A DNA stretch of 11,623 nt from Stramenopiles sp. TOSAG23-2. Its lineage: Eukaryota > Sar. The notes below the pieces were generated by a model that worked only from the letters and a program-made list of their open reading frames with translations, searched no databases and was not told the origin of the DNA. The translations under genes and the position numbers were made by a program. Of this stretch, positions 1 through 8,600 are shown piece after piece. How positions within the stretch are numbered: position 1 is the stretch's first letter; the number at the start of each line of letters is the position of its first letter. The stretch is taken from the NCBI GenBank assembly GCA_900128395.1, contig LT649914.1, positions 1 through 11,623 of the forward strand, read 5' to 3'.

Positions 1-224
1 GACACAAAGGGGGTTATCTTATAGAGTACTAATAAAGGTACTTAAATCTACATATACTCTCCTATGTCACCCGGGCAGTTTTGCTCACAGGCCCCATTGG
101 GTAGTCTCCCTGGTTCTCCTTAATAATAATATGATGAAGGTCAACTTAAGTACATATTATTAGTATACTTTTAAATAAATATATAGGGTAAAATAAGACG
201 CAATAGCATTGGTTGGCTTGCGCT

Positions 225-241
225 CAGAATTCCTAATTCTG
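225..241. repeat. Short perfect inverted repeat (7-bp arms, 3-nt loop)
   Basis: CAGAATT at 225-231 and AATTCTG at 235-241 are exact reverse complements around CCT. The stem could extend to nine pairs in RNA with a G-U pair. It is short enough to be chance in AT-rich DNA, and no function is assigned. Confidence 0.35.
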
Positions 242-415
242 GGGCTGTACTTTAACTTGTTTTTTTGCTCTACTAGTGTGGCCACAGTCCCACCAGCAGT
301 GTGTATATTGTATATATTAAATATCAATAATAGTTCGTGATATATATATACAATTCTCTTTGTGTACGTTGACCATTGAAAACTCAAACAGAGTACAGAT
401 AATATCATCATTTGG

Positions 416-425
416 TATATATTTA
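416..425 (+). promoter_or_regulatory. TATA-like element upstream of the kinase-like gene
   Basis: TATATATTTA lies about 95 nt before the ATG at 520, and a second TA string (341-350) lies about 170 nt before it. Either could be a core promoter TATA box. Such strings are common across all the intergenic DNA here, so the call is weak without a mapped transcription start. Confidence 0.25.
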
Positions 426-519
426 AAGCACATTGCACTGATATTTGTTTATTTATTTTTTTTATTTATTCTGTCTATCACCCTCAAAAACATACAATTC
501 CATTAGACAAATCATTATC

Positions 520-2266
520 ATGCCACGAAAAAAAAAACATCAGCAATATATTGTAGGTAAAACAAAACAAAAAACTATACCAACACTTGATTATGGCAAA
601 AATTATTTAAATTTATCTAATTTTTCAAAAGAGTGGGTGAATGTAATACTAGATTTACAAATAAAAGATGATATAAAAGTTGTGTATTTAAATAAGGACG
701 ATCCGAGTGGTGGTGGTAAAAGCGGTCCTAGGTTATTGCAATTGACATTTACTGATGGTGATGCCCAGCGTTTAGGAATTGAAAAAGAATATATTATTAA
801 ACATTGTGACTCTCGGCAATTATGGATGGACGAATTTAAAGGCCGTATTACAAGATGTGTTATGTTAAAATTATTGCCCATGATACTTCCTGATGCTGAT
901 TTTACATCATATGGAATGGCAGAGCGTGAATTTGATTATTTTGAAGATTTCAATAATACAAATGGACGATATGTCCAAAATGGCGAATTGAAATTAAAAC
1001 ATCCAAAAGTTTTAAAGAATTTAAAAGATTGGCAAGGTAAACCAAAATCGTTGTTCAAAACTTTTTTCGGTTTTATACCGTATAGTTCAACTGCATTAAT
1101 TTTAGAAAAAATGGATGTAAGCAAAGGTTGGCATAAAACTTCAAGAGAGCCATTTAATCAAATTCCAAAAGATATTTTGTACAAAATTGCTGAAGTAGTT
1201 GGTCAATTTCATGGAAGTCATTTTAAACGAAAAGAATTGGCTACTTCTATTGATTACCGTTCTCCATGGTATAATTTTATTGGTGCTAATTTATCATTTC
1301 TTGATGCAGAGTATAAAAAGCATGCAAAAGATTCCAAATTTGGGAATTGTATGTTGACAAATAATTTTGTGAAATTTCGAGATGAAGGCAGGCTTTTTCT
1401 ATATAAGATTCCAGAAAAGGAACATCCTCGGCCAAAATGGTTTTATGAAAAAGAATGCTTAACAGCTGTATATTCAGATTTGTATGTTGAATTTTCAAAA
1501 GTATTAGAAATTGGTTTTTCCAAGATACTTCAAAAAGATATGAAACGAATCAGGAAAAACAAAGAAACCTTTCTTCATGGTATGTTAAATTATAGTATGA
1601 CGTAGTATAGATAAAGAAACTCTCCTCTAACACATGTCATTATTTCATACTTTACGTTTTCTAGGTGATTGTCATGGAGCTAATATATTTCATAAACGTA
1701 ACGATGATGATTCTTCAATTGATGTATCATTTGTTGATTTTCAAAATACTGGACCTGGACCAAGTGCACAAGAAGCATATTATATGTTAATGATAAGCAG
1801 CTCTTTAACCGGTAAATATGAAGATGAAGTAGCATATTTTAAATATTTTTATGAGCAAGTTGAAATTGGTTTGGCTAGAAATAGTAATAAGGAGATAGAG
1901 TTATGGACATTTGAAGAATTTTTCGATGATGCAACACTCTGTATGTTGATTCAAATGCGATATTTTTCACTTTTAGTAACAGTATCTAAAGCACCTGGGG
2001 AAAAAGTACCACAACTTATAACATTGGCCGATGAACCGTTAAGTAATAGGGTTGATAAAAAATTGCAATTACAAAGAAGGCAAAATGCTCTGAAGGATAT
2101 GGAAGAGTGGTCAAAAACAATGAATTCTTGGTACACTCGATTTGTTGAATATATGTCAAAATCGAATTCAAAATATATTATAAATTTGTTCGATCATTAT
2201 GTTGAATGTGGTGGTAAATCAAGAGAAGATATTTTAGCGGAGTATGGTAGTACGCGTAATGCATAG
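520..2266 (+). CDS. EcKinase/CHK-like (APH superfamily) small-molecule kinase, two exons
   Basis: Joined exons 520-1579 and 1665-2266 encode 553 residues ending in TAG. The first ATG of the frame is at 520 with A at -3; the frame is open back to 445, but without an ATG. The protein starts with a basic segment (MPRKKK). It then shows the landmarks of the aminoglycoside/choline-kinase-type protein-kinase-like fold: a Gly-rich loop region (63-69), a beta-3 Lys (K94 in IIKHC), an alpha-C Glu (E137 in EREFDYF), a hinge-like LEKMD (195-199), the catalytic loop HGDCHGAN (353-360; putative catalytic D355, metal-binding N360) and a metal-binding DFQ (378-380). DFQ in place of DFG, and the aromatic-rich EAYYML after it, favour the EcKinase/CHK-like family (ecdysteroid-kinase-like) over bacterial APH enzymes. 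The family phosphorylates hydroxyls of small molecules with ATP; the substrate here cannot be read from sequence. The protein is probably cytosolic, as I see no signal peptide or membrane span. Codon choice is more A/T-rich than in the neighbouring EML gene. Confidence 0.85.
1580..1664 (+). other. Spliceosomal intron (85 nt, phase 1) in the kinase-like gene
   Basis: The donor is CATG|GTATGT and the acceptor TTTTCTAG|GTGAT, with a pyrimidine-leaning tract before it. A CTAAC branch-site candidate at 1627-1631 puts the branch A 34 nt before the acceptor. Removing these 85 nt joins the G of exon 1 to GT of exon 2, giving a Gly codon and the uninterrupted motif HGDCHGAN, with the frame continuing to TAG at 2264-2266. 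Without splicing, translation ends at TAG 1603-1605, giving 361 residues and no catalytic Asp. The exact restoration of a conserved motif makes these boundaries very likely. Confidence 0.9.
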
Positions 2267-2627
2267 CAGCAACAGTAAATTGTTGGTGATTAAACCGAGG
2301 GGCAAGTGCGTAGTATGGTCAAATTTATGCCCGAAACCCGAGACCACCATTAATATTTTTTGCATTTGACCCATCATGTGATTATAAAATACTCTCTGGT
2401 TTCATATAAAAATATTCGTATCATATATGTCATAATTATTTATATTTTTAGAAATCAAATATTACATATATATTTATTTAAAATATAATATTTTTTTTAA
2501 TTAATATTTTTTGATTTTATTTTATATATATAAAAAATTCTCTTATTTATATACATATGAGTGTGTTTTTCTCTTTACTCAATATGTTTATATATATAAA
2601 TTTTAAAAACGAAAGTCCATTCCGTAA
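2267..2627. other. Convergent intergenic spacer with both genes' 3' ends
   Basis: The 361 bases between two convergent stop codons contain no gene I can support. The first 130 or so, next to the kinase stop, have mixed composition. From about 2400 to 2610 the sequence is almost entirely A and T. The spacer must hold the poly(A) sites of both genes. On the minus strand AATAAA occurs at 2516-2521 and 2473-2478; on the plus strand I see no exact AATAAA, only A/T-rich variants. Confidence 0.6.
2516..2521 (-). terminator. Candidate polyadenylation signal (AATAAA) of the EML-like gene
   Basis: TTTATT on the plus strand reads AATAAA on the minus strand, about 107 nt after the TGA stop of the EML gene. 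A second copy lies at 2473-2478. In DNA this A/T-rich the hexamer is expected by chance, so only its position supports the call. Confidence 0.3.
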
Positions 2628-5600
2628 TCACCTCCTCCTTCTCCTTCCTCTCTTCTTCTTGCCACCTTTTTTACCCCTTTTATTCGCTTTTCTTACATTT
2701 TTTGCATCTATTACTTTCCATTGGAAGACGCAACGATCACCACCACCAGTACTGATTACATTCGAATCGTCATGTAAAAATCGAACGTTGGTGACATGAC
2801 TACTATGGCCTTTGCTTACTCGGCCAACAGCATTTCCGTTACTACAAGGATATCTAAACAATGACACTTTTCCAGAATCATCCCCAGTGACTAATAACGG
2901 CTTATCTCTTGAATGGCTTCTATCGACTGCATTGATATCAGTACCATCCTGGCCAGCTTGCCATATACCTTGGACAGGCCATCCTAAAACGCACGTCCAT
3001 GTACCCCATTTAACATCGCGCAAAGCAGATGCTTTGCCATTCCGTTTACCAGTAGTTGTATCCCAAAACAACAATTCATATGCACCACAATTACTTTGTA
3101 ACCATTTACACTCATTTGTCTTCTCATCATAACTAAAATCAATATGCGTGATGTATGAACTATGGCCTTTTAAAACAGCATATTGATTGTATGTTTTTCT
3201 ATTAAATAAATAAATGCGGTTATCATGACTACTAACTCCTAATATTTTTCCATTTTTACTGTATTTTAAATCTTCAATCCATTCCTTCGTAACACTTATT
3301 TTCTTAAGTGGTTTTGATAAATTGTTTGAATCATATATGATTACATTGCCACTTGTAGTTCCAACAGCAATCTGGCTGCCACTTTCAGGGGCATACGTAA
3401 CCGCACGTGCTTTGCACTCTAATTTTGCAACACAAAGTAATCGGCAATGAACCGAGTCCCAACGTCTAATCGTGGAATCGTCTCCAACAGTTACAAATTC
3501 ACATTGGTCTGGATGGCATTCTAGACCCCAGGTTTCACCTGCAAAATGGCCATGTACTACACGTGTTACACTTGCACTTCCATCTTCGCAACCATCGAAT
3601 GGAATGTGAAATATTTCTGCAGACTTGACGCCGACTAAAATGTGACTATGTCTTGCATCTAAACTATGAATAGCGCAATCCATTGGGCCTTTAGGCACTA
3701 CACCTTTAATTGAATCTAAGGAATTCATATCAAACTTCAATGTTGGCGTTAATGTACGGTCCCATAGAAAGATTTTGCCATCTTTCCCACCACTTAAAAC
3801 ACCATTGCCCATGGTTACATTTAATGTCACAAGTGCGAGGATCGGGCCTTTGTGCACTCCTTTTCGTAAATCTTGACAATTGCGCCCTTGCCATAGATAC
3901 AATGATCCATCTTTTTGCCCAGTGACTGTATTCGCCCCCAACGCAGCAACTGCCAACACTGTTTGGATTTTACCTTTCGGTTTAAACAATCCATTTTTGC
4001 CACTAATTTTACGCTCCGACATTGTCCAAAATTTTACATGCTTGACACCAGCAGTCACAATATCCATCTCCGTTTTAAAGCAAATTGCTTGTACCTTGTT
4101 TTGATGCCCTTTCGAATTGGCGACCATGCTACCTGAATCCCCATCGTAGATGGCAATGCTATGGTCGCCGTCACGCCCAACAGTGGCTAACATTGCACCA
4201 GTTGGACTCCAAGCCAACAACTCAATGCCAAAACGATGGAATCCAACAATTTCAAGCAAAACATTCGTGCTATGTACATCCCATACGAATATCTTTGGTC
4301 TGCGCCCAATTTCACCAGTAGCAACACGATTGCCGGCAGGGTGCATTGCCATACACAAAATATCGTCTGTATGGGCTAAATTAAAGTGTTGCTGTTGCTC
4401 ACCTTTTTTTCTTGATCCTTTCTTTCCAAAATTATTTACAACGCCTGCAGCGGCTGCAAAATAAACTATTTCACCTGGGGAGCTCGAATAGAAGGCAGCG
4501 TCCCGTCTATGCGCACTGAATCCATAAATGTTCTCCAACACTAACTCTTTCCCAGGTTCGTCTGCATCCTCCGGTCCTTCTTGCCATTTGCTTGGGGCTA
4601 CAATGGCGCCTAACCACGGTTTCACTGCCATAAACTCATCACCTCCACCGATCTCTGCGAATGGGTCGATTTCATCATCGTCATCCTCAGAATCTTCGGT
4701 TTCACTGCCAGAAGAATCGCCATTGCGTTGCTGCGACTGTTCTAGTTTTAACTGTTCTTGATGATCATAATCAGTCTTCCATAAAAAGATACAATTATCT
4801 GAGCCACCAGTTGATACGACATATTCATCCTTATCACTGAAAAATATATTTGTCACGTGCGATGCGTGCCCACGATAATTTTTGGATTGAGCTTTATTTG
4901 ATACACATGGCCATCGAAATAACTTAACACGGCCAAAATCATCGGCAGTGGCGCATAATTTTTTGTTTCTACTGCGTGCAACCGCATTTATATCGGTTCC
5001 ATCCGCGCATGGCGGCCAAATACCTTGAACGTTCCATCCCAAAGGCATCGTAAATGTATTCCAAGTTATATCTTTCAATGTGGAAACTCGTGTTACGTGT
5101 TTTGCGTGGAAATATGGTGTTCCTCGTCCTTTTTTTTTAACCAAATTACTCGGATGTAAATCCCAGAAAAGAAGCTCATACCCACCGCAAGTTGACATTA
5201 AGTACCGGCTATCGAAAGACTCGTACCACTGGGTAATTTCCCGTTTGTCATCGGTACCCTTGTTTTCCCTCTCAAACTTTACTAAATCTTCATCATAACA
5301 ATGCATTCCGCCGTAAACTCTGGTTCTTTCAGCTTCGTTTGACTTATTTGTGTCGTATTTGTGATCGCCCACATCTTTCTTCCAAATTGGATCCTGTCTT
5401 TTATATTCCTCTTCTTTACCCGAACTAAAGTCTAAATGCGTAATGTAACTACTATGTTTGGCACATACACAGTAAAGTTCATAACGGCCTTCTGCTCCTC
5501 CTTTAGTGTTATCGTTGTCTGTCTCGGTTTCCCATTCCTTCTTCCCTTTTCTTCTATATACGTAAATTTTATTATCGTGGGATCCAACAGCGAGGAAATT

Positions 5601-8600
5601 TCCTTTTTGTGAATATTTCATATCTTGGATCCATTCTTTTGGGAAATGTTTGCCTTTTTTGTAACGATCTTTAGGCTCTACTATTACATCCTTTTCCATA
5701 CTCACTCCGGTTTGAATTTTCGTTGCATCTATCCGTTCAACAAAGCGACGTAGACCGTCATTCCAAATTTCAACTGTTCCATCATCTATGCCAAATGCAA
5801 CATGCCCCTCTTGCATTTCTACTCGCGCAACTTTAGAGCTTCCTTTAGAATCATTGCCCATTCTTGGAGGAGAGAATGCACAAGCACGTGCTTTTCCTTT
5901 CGTCGCCAACGACTGTTTCGTATCTAAATTGAACGTCATCCACATCTTTGGCTTGATTTTTGACAAATTAATATGACTGTTTAATGTCACCTGAACACAT
6001 TTCGATGGTGTTTTATCATTGGTTTCTCCTCCTTGTTTTGTTTCGTCCTCCGTTTTTGCGTTATCATCCCCCTCTGGCAATTTAATCGGTACTGGTGGGT
6101 CTACTATTTTAATAGATTTTACATATGTATTTTCTGGTACACCTTTTCCACATATTTTTAGAGTGTTTAAACTGATGCACTCGCCATCACTTTTTGTAAG
6201 ATTAAATGCTTTAGCAAATGCTTCATCTGTTTCCATTTCCTCCCATTGTTTACTTTGTTCAGCAGTGCCTCTCCTATACTCGAATCCAGTGCAAACTGTG
6301 GAAAAATAAATGACTGTATCAACAGCATCCTTCGCTTCTACATTTACTTGTGTGTTTCCTTCTGTCTTTTCCTCTTCTTTCTTCTCAGTATTCTCACCAC
6401 CATCACCTGTTTCCGTTGCTGTTACTTTTTCAATTTTTGGTGAACCGTTTTGTACTTGCAATACTTTACCACACGCAGGTAATGGCACTGTTTGGCTTCC
6501 TTCTATGCCAAGCTTTACTGCCCTAATGCATGTTCTGTCTTTCAGATCCCATAAACGAGCGGTCCCATCGTCGCCGCAAGTCATGAACCGTGGTTTCTTT
6601 TGATGCATTGATAATCCCCATAGTTCTCCGACGTAATGACCTTGGCATACTACCGTGACAGGTAAAGGAGATGATTTGGATGTATGATACTTGTCTTTCT
6701 CATCCTTTGCGTTATCTTTCTGAAATATAGAGTCGCTCTTTTTCCCTTTACCTGCATCAATCAAATCACCGCTCGCTTGATACTTTTTGAATGCATTTTT
6801 GAGTCGCTTAGAATAATAATCTAAATCTTGCCACATTTCAAATCCAGCCAACTCTTCCGACAGTCCTAATAATTGATCATAAGTGTTTCCTTTTTTTTGG
6901 TTTAATGCCTCGTTAACTTTCTTCTCAATTGACTTATTTATGTTTTCACAAATTTCTTTTTTCAATGCCTCGGTCGTTTTTTGCCCTTTCACACGTGGTG
7001 GCTGGCAATCTGCTTCGTAAACGGAACTGCATTTTGTACCGATCAATAATTTTCCATCTTTGTAACAGAGACTACGAAGTTCGGATTTAATAGGACCATC
7101 TACGTGTGGTCCTTTTGGTCGTGCAGAGTCAAAAGAGTTAAACATCCATGCATGGCTGCTAGGGCCTACTTCTAAATCTATTGTAAATAGGCACACAAGG
7201 GGCCTTTTGTATAGAATTGACCTATATTTACATTGGAACATTTCTATACGCTTCGAATTGGGCTGGCCTAGCATCTTAGACTTACTTGCATTATATTCTT
7301 TTTTTGCTTTCTTGTAAGCTTTTGCTTCCTTTGCAGCTTGTTCTAGATCGTAACAACGGTTAGCTTCCCAAATTTTAATTTTGCCTTGTTTGTCTCCTGT
7401 AAAAAATGCATCGTTATGCGAGTACATAGCTGTTACTGCAGATTTTGCATTTGCTTTGACATGTGCTCTTTCAACTGTCTCTAATTTATAATTGTTCCAT
7501 ATGTACAATGCACCATCCATCATACCAGTGACATATCGGCTTTCAAGTTTGGCATCGCCAGGTTTACTTAACTTAAATGATCCAATACAAAGCGCCGTTT
7601 GTATTAAATTCTTTTTTCCGTTTGACCTCTTCTTACGCATTTTTTTCGTGGTACCACCTCTGCTTCCATACTCAACTTGATCTAATTCATCTGATATAAC
7701 TGTTGGTATAGTACCATAGATGCCTTTTTGACACTTCAACGTGCTGCCTTTGATGGTCCAAAATTTGACATGGTTAACACCACATGTAATGACAGTTTGA
7801 TCATCTATTCCAAATTCGACACACAAAACCTTGTTTTTAGCTGATTTACACGATGCAATTAAATGGTTCTCTTGCCATGCATATATAGCTATACTAAAAT
7901 CATTGTCTAAACCAACCGATACCAGCTTGTCACCTTTACCACCGCTAAATGCAAGTAGCGGTACACCACGCTTATGAAAACCTTGTATGATAGTGACTGC
8001 CAATAAACTTTCATTGTCCCAGCAAATGATTTTGGGTGTTCGGCCAATTTCACCAGTCGCGACAACCTTCCCTTGTGGGTGTACAGCTAGACTGATGACA
8101 TCGTCTGTATGTAAATTGAAAAATCGCTGTTCACGTTTATTCGATACAATACCTAACGCGGCAGCAGGATAAACCATATCCCCCTTTGCAGTGTAACGCA
8201 AATTGTTTCTACAATCAAACGCCCTGTATCCATGGACCCATGCTAGTTCCATATCACAATCAGGGGCACTTGTTGATACCTTCTTTTTGTCAAATGACTT
8301 TGGTTTCATCACACTGATTGTTCCCAGCCACGGTTTAACAGCCATAAATTCATCTCCTCCGCCTTGTTGGAACAATTCTGCTAAATCTTCATGTCCACCA
8401 TCTTCATTTGCTGCTTCTTGCAACTCGGTGCGTGTTAAATCGTGGCCAAGCTCGTTTTCAAGATCACTATGCATATCTTCATCAGCACTTGCAATTTCAA
8501 TTTCTTCTTGCTCCTCATATTCGCACCTCCATTGAAATACGCACCTATCCATCCCACCTGTACTTATAACATGCCTATCGCCAAATGCAAATCGCACGTT

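Larger units (their letters stand above)
1..519. other. AT-rich intergenic and 5' flank of the kinase-like gene
   Basis: I find no supportable coding region on either strand. Open stretches are short, of low-complexity composition and lack a convincing ATG start. The first 130 bases or so are more balanced in composition than the rest and could be the edge of a neighbouring transcription unit, but nothing recognisable is encoded. From about position 300 the sequence is dominated by T/A runs, including TATA-like strings at 341-350 and 416-425 that lie upstream of the kinase start at 520. The stretch most likely holds the promoter and 5' UTR of that gene; this is inferred from position only. 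Confidence 0.55.

Noticed and set aside
160-438. Minus-strand open frame in the upstream intergenic region
   Set aside because: No ATG at its start, low-complexity AT-driven composition and no recognisable motif.
445-519. Upstream extension of the kinase frame to 445
   Set aside because: The frame is open but has no ATG there (it would begin with TTG), and the encoded Phe/Tyr/Leu-rich stretch comes from a T-rich non-coding run. The ATG at 520 has a good context.
703-726. Walker A-like GGGKSG in the kinase N-lobe
   Set aside because: The required Gly five residues before GKS is Asp. The fold is protein-kinase-like, so this is better read as part of the Gly-rich loop.
1634-2266. Separate small gene starting at ATG 1634
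   Set aside because: That ATG lies inside the intron. The kinase motif HGDCHGAN is only complete when 1579 is joined to 1665, so this is exon 2 and not a gene.
2267-2380. Possible tRNA or structured RNA in the mixed-composition part of the spacer
   Set aside because: No A-box or B-box match and no cloverleaf. Only short, weak inverted repeats of the size expected by chance.
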